From assembly GCA_020355165.1 (NCBI GenBank), contig CP070661.1, forward strand, positions 1,529,588-1,593,587: DNA of 64,000 nucleotides, given 5' to 3'. The notes under the pieces were generated by a model. The model was not told the origin of the DNA. It ran no database searches and was given only the letters and a program-made list of their open reading frames with translations. Below are positions 37,282 to 50,055 of the stretch, piece after piece (the stretch's first letter is position 1; each line of letters begins with the position of its first letter). Both the position numbers and the translations under genes were made by a program. This DNA is from Burkholderiales bacterium. GTDB lineage: Bacteria > Pseudomonadota > Gammaproteobacteria > Burkholderiales > Burkholderiaceae_F.

Positions 37282-38193
37282 ATGGACGACACGCTGCTGA
37301 AGTTCCTGTTCCGCGATGCGCCGGTGCGCGGCGAGATCGTCCGGCTGCGCGACAGCTGGCAGCAGATCCTCGCCAATCACCGCTACCCGGCGCCGGTGAC
37401 GCGGCTGCTCGGCGAGATGACTGCCGCCGCCGCACTGCTCGCCGCCAACATCAAGTTCGACGGCGCGCTGATCCTGCAGATCCAGGGCAACGGCCCGGTG
37501 CGGCTGCTGGTGGTCGAGGTGCAGCCGCAGATGCGGCTTCGCGCCACCGCCAAGCTGCGCGAAACCGCGGTGATCGACGCCCGGGCGACGCTGCAGCAGC
37601 TGGCCAACCCCGACGGCGATGCGCGCTGCGCGATCACGCTCGATCCGACCGGGCGCCGCCCGGGGCAGCAGCCGTACCAGGGCGTGGTGCCGCTGGCCGG
37701 CGAAACCATCGCCGCGGTGCTGGAGAACTACCTGCGCCAGTCGGAGCAGCTCGACTCGCGCCTCTGGCTGGCGGCCGACGAGACGGTGGCCTCCGGCGTG
37801 CTGCTGCAGAAGCTGCCGCAGGACGGCGGCAGCGCCGCCAGGCCCGATCTCGATGCCTGGCCGCGCGTGAGCGCGCTGACCGCCACCCTCAGCGAGCCGG
37901 AGCTGCTGACACTGGCGCCCGAGGCACTCGCCCACCGCCTTTACTGGGAGGAGCAGCTCGAGCACTTCGCGCCGCTGGCGCCGCGCTTCGAGTGCAACTG
38001 CTCGCGCCAGCGCAGCGGCCGAATGCTGGTGTCGCTCGGCCGCGAGGAAGTCGACTCGATCCTCGCCGAGCTGGGGCAGGTCGAGATCACCTGCGACTTC
38101 TGCAACGCCCGCTACCGATTCGACGCGGTCGACATCGGCCAGCTGTTTGCCGCGGGCTCAGTGCGCGAGCCCGCTGCCTCGACCAGGCACTGA
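37282..38193 (+). CDS. hslO: 33 kDa redox-regulated chaperone Hsp33
   Basis: A holdase chaperone that is activated by oxidation and unfolding. The 303-residue protein has the N-terminal substrate-binding domain (about 1-180) with GNGPVRLLVVE and YQGVVPL. The C-terminal redox switch has zinc cysteines CxC in FECNCSRQ and CxxC in CDFCNARY (about 240-275), all four present. It follows the gamma-carbonic-anhydrase-like gene by 17 bases. Confidence 0.95.
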   Translation: MDDTLLKFLFRDAPVRGEIVRLRDSWQQILANHRYPAPVTRLLGEMTAAAALLAANIKFDGALILQIQGNGPVRLLVVEVQPQMRLRATAKLRETAVIDARATLQQLANPDGDARCAITLDPTGRRPGQQPYQGVVPLAGETIAAVLENYLRQSEQLDSRLWLAADETVASGVLLQKLPQDGGSAARPDLDAWPRVSALTATLSEPELLTLAPEALAHRLYWEEQLEHFAPLAPRFECNCSRQRSGRMLVSLGREEVDSILAELGQVEITCDFCNARYRFDAVDIGQLFAAGSVREPAASTRH

Positions 38194-38336
38194 TCGGCCC
38201 TGCGCCTGCCTGGCCGCACGGCAGCGCGGGCGGACCGGCAGCCGCGCGGGCGAACGACGGCGGGAGGCAGCAGACGGGGGCCGCTGCCGGCGAAAACGCG
38301 TCCGCATCGCCTCGCTTCCTCGCCGGCGCCGGCCCG

Positions 38337-40106
38337 TCAGCCGGCGAGCCGCATCCGTTCCAGCCACTGCGGCCAGCGCGGATCAGCGTGCAGACTGCTG
38401 AGCAGCGGGTCGATCTTCAGCGATGCAAGGCCCGCATCGCGCTGCAAGTAGGCATGCTCGAGCCACTCGAAGGCGCGGTCGGTGTCACCGCGGTAGGCAT
38501 GCGCCTCGGCAATCTGATAGGCGCCGCCGTCTGCGTAGCCTCCGGTCAGCGCGCGCAGCGCTTCGCGCGACTCCGCGGCGCGGCCGCGCGCGTGCTGTAC
38601 CAGCGTGATGCCGAGCAGGCGGAACGCTTCGTGCCCCTCCTGCGCGACTTCGCGCAGCGCATCGTCCAGTCGCCCCAGCACCATCTGCGCCCGGCCGAGG
38701 TAGTAATGGATCCTGACGCGCTGGTTCGGACTGAGCTCGAGAGCCTTGCGATAGGCGCTTTCGGCATCCGCCGGACGATCGGTGTAGAGGAACTGCAGCC
38801 CGGCCGTGATGTGCGCCTGGACGTTCAACGGATCGAGCGTCAGCGCCTGCTCGACCAGTGCCGCGGCCTCGTCGAACTGACCCAGGCTTTGCAGCAGCCT
38901 GGCCGCGAGGGTCAACTGCGAGCCGTCGGGGCCCAGCCGCAGCGCCCGTCGGATCGAAGCTTCGGCGCCCTGCCAGTCCCAGTCGTAGTACATCAGCACC
39001 GCGCCCAGCGCCCAGTGGCCCGCCGCCACGTCGGCGCCGGCCGCCAGGGCGCGCGTCGCCGCGTCGCGGGCGCGCGCCGCGCCTTCCGCAAAGGGAGCCC
39101 AGGCGTTGGCCCCCTGGTGCAGGTAGCAGAACGACAGAGACGCCCACGCCTGCGCATAGCCGGGATCCAGCCGCACCGCGCGCCCGAAGAAGTCGATCGC
39201 CTTGCTCACGTCCTCGGCGGTGTCGCGGTTCAGAAAGAACGCCCCCTGCAGGTAGAGCCGGTACGCCTCCGCATCGGTGCTGCGCCCCCTCGCCGCCGCC
39301 TGCACCTCGGCGCTGACCTGCGCACCGCTGGCAGCGATCGCCCGGGCGTCGATCAGGGCAGCGCGAATCGCCTGCACCACGCACCGTGCGATGTCGTCCT
39401 GTACGGCGAAGATGTCCTGCAGCTCGCGGTCGTAGGTCTCCGACCACAGGTGCGAGTCGGCGGCGGCGTCGACCAGCTGCGCCGTGATGCGCACCCGCGT
39501 GCCCGCCTTGCGCACGCTGCCTTCGAGGACGGTCGCCACGTTGAGCTTGCGCGCGACGGTCGGCACGTCGGCCTTCACGCCCTTGAAGCTGAACGCCGAG
39601 GTCCGCGACACCACGCGCAGGCCGTCGATCTTCGACAGGACGTTGAGCAGTTCCTCCGACAGGCCGTCGGCGAAGTACTCGTTCGCCGCGTCGTCGCTCA
39701 TGTTGACGAAGGGCAGCACCGCGACCGATGGTCCTGCGGCGGCGAGCGGGCCCGACGGCGGCGAAGACACTGCAGCGCCGGGCGAGCCGCTCGCCGGCTC
39801 GATCGGCAGCGTCAGGCGGTAGCCGCGGCCGGGCACGGTGGCGATGGCGTGCGCGCCGAGGATCTTGCGCAGGGCGGATACCTGGACCTGCAGGTTGTTC
39901 TCCTCGACCACCAGGCCCGGCCAGACCAGTTCGAGCAGCTCGGCCTTGTTCACCAGCTGGCCGGCCCGTTCGACGAGCGCCACCAGCACGTCGAAGGCGC
40001 GCGGGCCGACGCTCACCGCCTTCCCGTCGCGCAGCAGCCGCTGCGCGGCGGGCTGCAGCTCGAAGCGCCCGAAGCGGTAGCCAGGCGTGGGTGCGGGAAC
40101 GTTCAT
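38337..40106 (-). CDS. OmpR/CadC-type winged-helix regulator with TPRs
   Basis: A 589-residue protein. An N-terminal OmpR-type winged helix (about 10-105) ends in RKILGAHAIATVPGRGYRL. A short Ala/Pro/Ser linker follows. The central part SVAVLPFVNMSDD...DGLSEELLN to about 245 is the TolB-like/adenylate-cyclase-associated module, and about 270-560 are tetratricopeptide repeats. No transmembrane segment is visible, so it is cytoplasmic. No receiver domain or kinase neighbours are present, and the signal and targets are unknown. Start at MNVPAPTPGYRFG. Its neighbours are on other strands or far away, so it stands alone. Confidence 0.85.
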   Translation of the reverse strand: MNVPAPTPGYRFGRFELQPAAQRLLRDGKAVSVGPRAFDVLVALVERAGQLVNKAELLELVWPGLVVEENNLQVQVSALRKILGAHAIATVPGRGYRLTLPIEPASGSPGAAVSSPPSGPLAAAGPSVAVLPFVNMSDDAANEYFADGLSEELLNVLSKIDGLRVVSRTSAFSFKGVKADVPTVARKLNVATVLEGSVRKAGTRVRITAQLVDAAADSHLWSETYDRELQDIFAVQDDIARCVVQAIRAALIDARAIAASGAQVSAEVQAAARGRSTDAEAYRLYLQGAFFLNRDTAEDVSKAIDFFGRAVRLDPGYAQAWASLSFCYLHQGANAWAPFAEGAARARDAATRALAAGADVAAGHWALGAVLMYYDWDWQGAEASIRRALRLGPDGSQLTLAARLLQSLGQFDEAAALVEQALTLDPLNVQAHITAGLQFLYTDRPADAESAYRKALELSPNQRVRIHYYLGRAQMVLGRLDDALREVAQEGHEAFRLLGITLVQHARGRAAESREALRALTGGYADGGAYQIAEAHAYRGDTDRAFEWLEHAYLQRDAGLASLKIDPLLSSLHADPRWPQWLERMRLAG

Positions 40107-40204
40107 GCGCCGAAGCGTCGCTGGTATCGGAGCCATAGTCTATTCACGCATCCTGCGCCGCTCGTGCCGTTCGCTCGGGATTTCGTCCCGCTTGCACGGC
40201 AGGC

Positions 40205-41506
40205 TCAGGTCATTGTCGCTTCCATCTGGCGGCGGATGCGCACGGCGAGCCCGCTCTCGTCGATCGAGACATCGACCCAGCGCACCGGCTGGCCCGCGGC
40301 GACGGCGTGCCGCAGTTTCACGTGGTGCGCCAGCCCGAGCGGCAGGCCGCCGATGCGCAGCGACTCCGCCGCCGGCAGCAGCTTGCCGTAGACGGTGAAG
40401 CCACCCTCGCCGTCGAGCATCTCGCCGGCCGCCAGATCGCGCTTGGCGGTGGCGACGACGTCGGCGTTGAAGGCGATCGGCGCCCCGGTCGGCTCGCCGC
40501 GCAGGCCGACGCTGGCCACGCTGATGCCCAGCTCGAGCCCGATCAGGTGATACGGCTTGTACATCGACGCGTAGCGGCCGGAGGGGTCGGTGTTCAGGCC
40601 GTACTCGCGGAAGCAGCGCTCGACGTACTCGCTGCCCCCGGCGAACACCACGTAGACGCCCCAGCGCAGGTCGCGGAACACCGGACGGCCGTCGCGCTGC
40701 AGACTCGAGACCACCTCGACCTGGCCGCGCTGTGCCAGCACCCCGCCCTCGTTGCGCGGCCGCAGCACGCGCGGCAGGTCGTCGACGCCGCACGGCGGAA
40801 AACCGAGGCCGTACGGGGCGGCCAGACCGGTTGCGTTGGCCACCGCGCACATCTCGATCGCGCTCTTGGTGCCGTCGAGGAACGAATTGAACATCTGCGG
40901 ATTCAGCCCGCCGAGCCTGGCATCCTCGGCCGTGACTCCGTAGTAGTCCCAGACCGTGTCCGGAGTCGAGGCGTGGAACTCGGGCAGGTACTTGGTGCCC
41001 TTGCCGGCGGCGATCACCTCGAAGCCGATGGCGTGCGCCCAGTCGACCATCTCGCAGATCAGCGCCGGCTGGTCGCCATAGGCGAGCGAGTAGACGATGC
41101 CGGCCTCGCGCGCCCGCTTCGCCAGCAGCGGGCCGGCCAGCGCGTCGGCTTCGACGTTGACCATCACGATGTGCTTGCCCTGCTCGCAGCAGGCCAGCAC
41201 GTGCGCGATGCCGGCTGCCGGCGAGCCGGTGGCGTCGATCACGATGTCGACGTCGCCGCGGCCGATGAGTGCGGCTGCATCGTCGGTGAACGCCACCGCA
41301 CCGATGACGGCCTCCGGCCAGCCGACTTGCGCCAGTGCTGCGCGCGCCCGCGCCGGATCGAGGTCGGCGACGGCGGCCAGCCGCGCGCCGGGCGTGTGCC
41401 GGATCTGCGACAGGTACATCGAGCCGAACTTGCCGGCGCCGATCAGTCCGACGCCAAGCGGTCTGCCTTCGGCCTCGCGCCGCCGCAGCAGGGCATGCAG
41501 GTTCAT
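40205..41506 (-). CDS. NAD(P)-dependent oxidoreductase, homoserine-dehydrogenase-like with SAF domain
   Basis: A 433-residue protein of the COG4091 type. The N-terminal Rossmann fold carries GLIGAGKFGSMYL near residue 20. The middle part resembles homoserine dehydrogenase. The C-terminal region (about 340-430), with KRDLAAGEMLDGEGG, is a SAF-type module. It is not the biosynthetic homoserine dehydrogenase (different architecture). The substrate is probably a small hydroxy- or keto-acid (inference). It ends 99 bases before ftsB, on the same strand, and may not be co-transcribed. Confidence 0.78.
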   Translation of the reverse strand: MNLHALLRRREAEGRPLGVGLIGAGKFGSMYLSQIRHTPGARLAAVADLDPARARAALAQVGWPEAVIGAVAFTDDAAALIGRGDVDIVIDATGSPAAGIAHVLACCEQGKHIVMVNVEADALAGPLLAKRAREAGIVYSLAYGDQPALICEMVDWAHAIGFEVIAAGKGTKYLPEFHASTPDTVWDYYGVTAEDARLGGLNPQMFNSFLDGTKSAIEMCAVANATGLAAPYGLGFPPCGVDDLPRVLRPRNEGGVLAQRGQVEVVSSLQRDGRPVFRDLRWGVYVVFAGGSEYVERCFREYGLNTDPSGRYASMYKPYHLIGLELGISVASVGLRGEPTGAPIAFNADVVATAKRDLAAGEMLDGEGGFTVYGKLLPAAESLRIGGLPLGLAHHVKLRHAVAAGQPVRWVDVSIDESGLAVRIRRQMEATMT

Positions 41507-41605
41507 CGTCCCCTCCTCAAGCCTGGCGAACCGTCCGCCACGACCCACCGCCGATCGAGCGGCCGGCCGCCGGCCGCGGCGGCCGCGCCGCCCCGCCGCG
41601 CCCGG

Positions 41606-41929
41606 CTACTTCGCGGGTTGCGAAGACTCTGCCGGCGCGGCGGCCGCGCGGTCGGCTTCCGGCCGGACCAGCTGGAACAGGATCTCGTCACCGCGCGTCA
41701 TGTGCAGCTCGTGCCGCGCCCGCTCCTCGATCGCCTCTCGGCCCTCCTTCAGGCTGCGGACTTCGGCCTGCAGCACGCCATTGCGCGCCGCCAGGGTCGC
41801 GTTGTGCTCCTGCTGGGAGCCGATCGCCCGCTGCAGTTCCCACACGCGCAGCCAGCCGCCCTTGCCGAACCACAGCGGCCACTGCACGGCGATTAGCAGC
41901 GCGAGCACGACCCAGGCGACCCAGCGCAT
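41606..41929 (-). CDS. ftsB: Cell division protein FtsB
   Basis: A bitopic inner-membrane protein of the FtsQLB divisome complex. The 107-residue product has one N-terminal membrane segment (about 4-20, WVVLALLIAVQWPLWF) followed by a coiled coil (AIGSQQEHNATLAARNGVL) and a Pro/Ala-rich tail. The GxGG-W segment GKGGWLRVWEL after the membrane helix is typical. Immediately downstream of eno (6-base gap), the conserved eno-ftsB order. Confidence 0.92.
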   Translation of the reverse strand: MRWVAWVVLALLIAVQWPLWFGKGGWLRVWELQRAIGSQQEHNATLAARNGVLQAEVRSLKEGREAIEERARHELHMTRGDEILFQLVRPEADRAAAAPAESSQPAK

Positions 41930-41935
41930 CGCGTC

Positions 41936-43255
<1,320 letters not shown>

Positions 43256-43558
43256 TCAGGCCGCCGGCACGCCTTCGACGAGCACCATGTTGAAGCGCTC
43301 GGTGGCGCCGGCGCGCTTGGCGCGGACCGTCCGGTACAGCTCGCCGTCGTACCAGGCCTTCGCCTGCTCGAAACTGGGGAAGCGCAGCATGGCGAGCCGC
43401 GCCGGCTGCCAGTCGCCTTCGATCGACTCGTGCCTGCCGCCGCGGACCACATACTCACCGCCGGCCGCGGCAATCGTCGCCGGCGCTGCCGCCATGTATT
43501 CCCTGTAGCGCTCGGGATCGGAGATCTTCATTTCGACGATCACGTAGGCGGCTGCCAT
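43256..43558 (-). CDS. DUF1330 family protein
   Basis: A 100-residue protein with a ferredoxin-like (dimeric alpha-beta barrel) fold. It has AYVIVEMKISDPERYREYM at the start, GGEYVVRGGRHESIEGDW in the middle and FPSFEQAKAWYDGELY before the last strand. The family is common and its role is unknown. It lies between kdsA (43-base gap) and eno (36-base gap), an insertion into the usual kdsA-eno order. Its upstream gap contains the repeat-like motif at 43578-43602. Confidence 0.88.
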   Translation of the reverse strand: MAAAYVIVEMKISDPERYREYMAAAPATIAAAGGEYVVRGGRHESIEGDWQPARLAMLRFPSFEQAKAWYDGELYRTVRAKRAGATERFNMVLVEGVPAA

Positions 43559-43577
43559 CGGCTGGACCTCTGCTGTC

Positions 43578-43602
43578 GGAAATTCGACTCTGACCCCAAT
43601 TT
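43578..43602. repeat. Repeat-like motif at the kdsA 3' end
   Basis: The strand reads GGAAATTCGACTCTGACCCC followed by AATTT; the reverse is AAATTGGGGTCAGAGTCGAA and so on. I recognise this as a dispersed extragenic motif often seen beside REP-associated transposase elements. It ends at the first base of the kdsA stop codon. It is the only copy in the window, so its repeat nature is a recollection. Its AT-rich ends contrast with the surrounding GC. Confidence 0.45.
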
Positions 43603-44456
43603 CAGTGGAAGTCGACCTCGATGAAGCCGTGGCGCTTGGCGACGCGGTCGAGTTCGACCAGCGTCTCGAGCAGCTCCCTGATCCGGCCCAGCGGCACCGC
43701 GTTGGGGCCGTCGGACAGCGCCCGCGCCGGATCCGGGTGCGTCTCCATGAACAGCCCTGCCACGCCGGCGGCCACTGCCGCCCGCGCCAGCACCGGCACG
43801 AACTCGCGCTGGCCGCCGCTCGAGGTGCCCTGGCCGCCGGGCAGCTGCACCGAGTGCGTGGCGTCGAACACCACCGGGCAGCCGGTGTCGCGCATGATCG
43901 CCAGCGAGCGCATGTCGCTCACCAGGTTGTTGTAGCCGAAGCTCGCGCCGCGCTCGCAGGCGAGAAAGCGGTCCTCCGGCAGACCGGCGTCGCGCGACGC
44001 CGCGCGCGCCTTGTCGATCACGTTCTTCATGTCGCCCGGCGCGAGGAACTGCCCCTTCTTGATGTTCACCGGCGGTCCGGCCTGCGCGCAGGCGCGGATG
44101 AAGTCGGTCTGCCGGCACAGGAACGCCGGGGTCTGGATGACGTCGACCACCCTGACGACCGCCGGCAGCTCGGCCTCCGCGTGCACGTCGGTCAGCACCG
44201 GCACGCCGACCTGGCGCCTGACCTCGGCCAGCACGCGCAGGCCCTCGTCGATGCCCAGGCCGCGGAAGCTGCGGCCCGACGAGCGATTGGCCTTGTCGTA
44301 ACTCGACTTGAAGATGAACGGGATGCCGAGGGCGGCGGTGAGTTCCTTCAGCCGGCCGGCGACATCGATCTGCAGCTGCTCGCTCTCGACCACGCAGGGG
44401 CCGGCGATGAGAAACAGCGGCCGGTCCAGCCCGACGTCGAAGCCGGCCAGCCTCAA
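43602..44456 (-). CDS. kdsA: 3-deoxy-8-phosphooctulonate synthase (KDO8P synthase)
   Basis: Condenses arabinose-5-phosphate with phosphoenolpyruvate to KDO-8-phosphate for lipopolysaccharide core. The 284-residue TIM barrel has [32 protein letters not shown], and [20 protein letters not shown], with the PEP-binding Lys/Arg and the metal-related Asp. The Asn of NxxR-type [10 protein letters not shown] suggests the metal-independent class I enzyme. It lies between pyrG and eno, the usual place. Confidence 0.96.
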   Translation of the reverse strand: MRLAGFDVGLDRPLFLIAGPCVVESEQLQIDVAGRLKELTAALGIPFIFKSSYDKANRSSGRSFRGLGIDEGLRVLAEVRRQVGVPVLTDVHAEAELPAVVRVVDVIQTPAFLCRQTDFIRACAQAGPPVNIKKGQFLAPGDMKNVIDKARAASRDAGLPEDRFLACERGASFGYNNLVSDMRSLAIMRDTGCPVVFDATHSVQLPGGQGTSSGGQREFVPVLARAAVAAGVAGLFMETHPDPARALSDGPNAVPLGRIRELLETLVELDRVAKRHGFIEVDFH

Positions 44457-44497
44457 ACGATCCCTCGCGCAGCGCCGGTCCTTGCTCGCCGAGCGCC

Positions 44498-44518
44498 AAT
44501 GTCCCCTGTCCCCTTTAA
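44498..44518. repeat. Repeat-like motif upstream of kdsA
   Basis: The 109-base gap between pyrG and kdsA contains AATGTCCCCTGTCCCC followed by TTTAA. Its reverse, with GGGGACAGGGGACATT, resembles another widespread extragenic motif of REP-type elements. With the motif at 43578-43602 it brackets kdsA. Recognition only; one copy is in the window. Confidence 0.35.
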
Positions 44519-44565
44519 GCGGCGAGGCGGGACGGTGGACGGGTCAGCGAAGGGGGGTGTGCTGT

Positions 44566-47290
<2,725 letters not shown>

Positions 47291-47442
47291 CCGTCCACCC
47301 CGTCAGTGAGGTCCCGCCGTCGATGATAGAAGCACGGCCCGCCAAGGCGGGGTTTCTTCTGCGGCACGCCCGGCCTTAACTTGTACTTGCCGCCGGACGC
47401 CCCGGCGGTTGCCCGCACCCACCCCCACCAAGGAGGATCGCG

Positions 47443-47793
47443 ATGAGTTCGAACGCCATCTTTTTCGCCTGGAACCGTTCGCTTCCCGGCCGCGAGCGGA
47501 TCAGCGGCGAGCACTTCAGCGACTTCGTCGGCTATCTGGGCGGACTGCAGAAGGCCGGCAGCATCCAGTCCTTCGAGGTCGTGTTCCTGAATCCGCACGG
47601 CGGCGACATGAACGGCTTCTTCCTGATCCGCGGTGACAGCGGCAAGCTCGACGCCCTGATCTCCGGCGACGACTGGGTGCGCCACATGACGCGCGCGGCC
47701 ATGCACCTGGACGGCTCGGGCGCCGTGCGCGCCGTCACCGGCGACGCCGTGATGCAGCGCATGGAGCTGTGGCGCAGCCTGATTCCGGGCTGA
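47443..47793 (+). CDS. Hypothetical protein, small ferredoxin-like fold
   Basis: A 116-residue protein with a strong ribosome-binding site (AAGGAGG about 10 bases before the ATG). It begins IFFAWNRSLPGRERISGEHF, has FEVVFLNPHGGDMNGFFLIRG, and ends VTGDAVMQRMELWRSLIPG. The order of strands and helices suggests a dimeric alpha-beta barrel like the YCII/DUF1330 group, but I cannot assign a family. No catalytic motif. It stands in a divergent position with panE and is followed after 82 bases by a methyltransferase. Confidence 0.72.
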   Translation: MSSNAIFFAWNRSLPGRERISGEHFSDFVGYLGGLQKAGSIQSFEVVFLNPHGGDMNGFFLIRGDSGKLDALISGDDWVRHMTRAAMHLDGSGAVRAVTGDAVMQRMELWRSLIPG

Positions 47794-47875
47794 CATCGGC
47801 ACCGCAGCCCAGCCGCGACCGGCCGGGCCCGGCCGCTGTACGCTGGCGCAGGTGCACTCCTCGCCCGCGCATGCC

Positions 47876-48694
47876 ATGACAGAAGCCAGAGCCTCGCCGA
47901 CCGTCTTCGATGCCAGGGCCGCCGCGCAGCTGGAGCGGATGTACACCAGCCCGCAGGTGGTCGCCCAGCGGGCCGGGTTCCGTGAACTGCTTGCGGCGCA
48001 GCCGGGCGAATCCGGCCTCGACGTCGGCTGCGGACTGGCGCACCTGGCGCTCGAGCTGGCGCGTGACGTGGCGCCCGGCGGCCGGCTCATCGCAATCGAC
48101 AGCAGCGAACACATGGTCAACGAGGCGAGGGCGCGGGTCGCGGCCGCCGGGCTGACCGACTCGGTCAGCGTGCGCCAGGGCGATGCCACCGCGCTCGAGC
48201 TGCCCGATGCCAGCGTCGACTTCGTCGCCGCCGCGCAGGTGTACTCCTACGTGCCCGACGTCGCCGGCGCGGTGGCCGAGGCGGCGCGCGTGCTGCGCCC
48301 CGGCGGCCGGCTGGCGGTGCTGGAGACCGACTGGGACCTGTGCACCTACGAGTCGGCCGATCCGCTGCTCACGCGGCGCGTGATCGAGGCGCGCGCCCGG
48401 CACTTCGCCCATCCGCACCTGCCGAGGCAGCTGCACCGGCTGCTGCAGGCGGCCGGGCTCACGCTGTCGCGCTGCGAGGCGGTGCCGCTGATCGAGACCC
48501 GCTACGACCCCGACTCCTTCGGCGCCGGCATGCTGCCGGTGGCGCGCAGCGCCGCCCTGAAGGCCGGCATCGACGCCGCCGAGGTCGAGCGCTGGGTCGA
48601 CGACATCCGCTCGCGCACCGCGGAGGGCGAGTACTTCTTCGCCACCTTCCGCTTCGTCCTCGTCGCCAGGCGCGCCGAGAGGGGGCACCGGTGA
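47876..48694 (+). CDS. SAM-dependent methyltransferase, UbiE/Arsenite type
   Basis: A class I methyltransferase of about 272 residues. Motif I is GLDVGCGLAHLALELA near residue 47, then IAIDSSEHMV (motif post-I), GDATALELPDASVDFV (motif II) and RVLRPGGRLAV. It resembles the ubiquinone/menaquinone-type or general natural-product methyltransferases. The first ATG (47876) is preferred over an in-frame GTG at 47852. Its stop overlaps the start of the protease gene (GTGA at 48691-48694), so the two are coupled. Confidence 0.85.
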   Translation: MTEARASPTVFDARAAAQLERMYTSPQVVAQRAGFRELLAAQPGESGLDVGCGLAHLALELARDVAPGGRLIAIDSSEHMVNEARARVAAAGLTDSVSVRQGDATALELPDASVDFVAAAQVYSYVPDVAGAVAEAARVLRPGGRLAVLETDWDLCTYESADPLLTRRVIEARARHFAHPHLPRQLHRLLQAAGLTLSRCEAVPLIETRYDPDSFGAGMLPVARSAALKAGIDAAEVERWVDDIRSRTAEGEYFFATFRFVLVARRAERGHR

Positions 48695-49419
48695 TCGAAT
48701 CGCTGCTGCTCGCCGTCACCCGCGTCACCACCCGGCTCGGTGCCGATGAACTGACCGGCGCGACCGGCTTCTTCTTCCAGCGCGGCCAGCGGCTGTTCCT
48801 GGTCACCGCCCGCCACGTCGTGCTCGACGAGGCCAGCGGCCACCGCCCCGACAGCCTGCTGATCGAACTGCACGTCGACCCTGCCGACGTCGCCCGCAGC
48901 GTGCAGTTCTCGATTCCGCTGTATCGAAACGGCGCGCCGGTGTGGCGGCAGGCCGCCGATGCCGGCGGCGACGTCGACGTGGTCGCGCTCGAGCTCGATC
49001 GCGCCGCGCTGCCGGCGACGCTCGCCCTGCGCGCCTTCACCCCGGAGCACCTGCTGCCGCATCTCGACCAGATCGAGGTCGGCACACCGGTGCTGATCGT
49101 CGGTTTCCCGCTCGGCTTTCACGACGCGCTGCACCGGCTGCCGGTGGCGCGGCAGGCGGTGATCGCGTCGGCGTTCGGCATGCGCTTCCAGGGCCACGGC
49201 TACTTCCTCACCGATGCCCGCACCCATCGCGGCACGAGCGGCGCGCCGGTGGTCACGAGGGATACGGCCCGCGCATCCGACCGTGCCGAGCTGACGTGGC
49301 GGCTGCTGGGCATTCACGCCTCGCGCCTGGACATGAGCCATCGCGACCTGCACGAGGACGGCCATCTCGACCTGAACTGCGCCTGGTACGCCGACGTCCT
49401 GCTGCCGCTGACCTCGTAG
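48691..49419 (+). CDS. Trypsin-like serine protease without signal peptide
   Basis: A 242-residue protein with a GTG start that overlaps the methyltransferase stop. The catalytic triad is visible: His42 (TARHVV), Asp96 (GDVDVVALEL) and Ser183 (HRGTSGAP). The chymotrypsin fold covers most of the chain, with no PDZ domain, no propeptide and no signal peptide, so it is probably cytoplasmic. The substrate is unknown. Coupling to a methyltransferase suggests a shared role, but the pair is not one I know. Confidence 0.8.
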   Translation: MIESLLLAVTRVTTRLGADELTGATGFFFQRGQRLFLVTARHVVLDEASGHRPDSLLIELHVDPADVARSVQFSIPLYRNGAPVWRQAADAGGDVDVVALELDRAALPATLALRAFTPEHLLPHLDQIEVGTPVLIVGFPLGFHDALHRLPVARQAVIASAFGMRFQGHGYFLTDARTHRGTSGAPVVTRDTARASDRAELTWRLLGIHASRLDMSHRDLHEDGHLDLNCAWYADVLLPLTS

Positions 49420-49469
49420 AGGCGCGCGACCTTCGCCCGCCGTCGCTGCACGGTGCGATCGGCCGGCCG

Positions 49470-50048
49470 TCAGAAGCGCGAGCCGGGCTGGCGCAGGAAC
49501 TCGATCTCCTCGGCTGTCGAGGGGCGGCCGAGCAGCTCGTTGCGGTGCGGGTAGCGACCGAAGCGCGCGATGACGTCGTGGTGCTTCTGCGCCCACGCCA
49601 GCGGCTCGGCCAGACCGTCGGCCGCCAGGTCGCCGAACAGGCGAAGTGACTCGCGCTGGTCGGCGATGTCCTCCGAGTGCTCGAACGGCATGTAGGCGAA
49701 CCAGCGCTCGACCGGCGCCAGCTGCCGGTGGCGGCCGTCGGCGACCAGCCGCTTCGCCACCTGCAGCGCGAGTTGGTCGCCGGCAAAGGCGCGCGCGCTG
49801 TCGCGAAAGACGTTGCGGGTGAACTGGTCGAGCAGCAGGATCAGCGCCAGCGCGCCGCGCGCGTCGGCATCGGCCCAGTGCCCCAGTTCGCCGCGCAGCG
49901 CCGCCTCGACCGCGGCACCGAACCGGCTGCCGATCAGCTCGTCGGTGGCGGCCGACTTGCCGAACCAAAGCTCGCGCACCCGGCCGTATTGCTCCGACCC
50001 CGGCGCGCCGAACCAGAACTCGAGCACTTCCGCCGGCGCAATGATCAC
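49470..50048 (-). CDS. DUF924 family protein
   Basis: A 192-residue all-helical protein with a GTG start. It begins PAEVLEFWFGAPG, has LILLLDQFTRNVFRDSARAF in the middle and ends FPHRNELLGR-like (GRYPHRNELLGRPSTAEEI). These are the standard DUF924 landmarks, a fold resembling TPR-like bundles, of unknown function. It lies 7 bases after the Tricorn protease gene on the same strand, so it is probably part of that transcript. Confidence 0.88.
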   Translation of the reverse strand: MIIAPAEVLEFWFGAPGSEQYGRVRELWFGKSAATDELIGSRFGAAVEAALRGELGHWADADARGALALILLLDQFTRNVFRDSARAFAGDQLALQVAKRLVADGRHRQLAPVERWFAYMPFEHSEDIADQRESLRLFGDLAADGLAEPLAWAQKHHDVIARFGRYPHRNELLGRPSTAEEIEFLRQPGSRF

Positions 50049-50055
50049 CGCGGCC

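Noticed and set aside
47820-47835. Perfect 16-base GC palindrome after the unknown gene at 47443
   Set aside because: It has no T run and lies in GC-rich DNA; it was not scored as a terminator.
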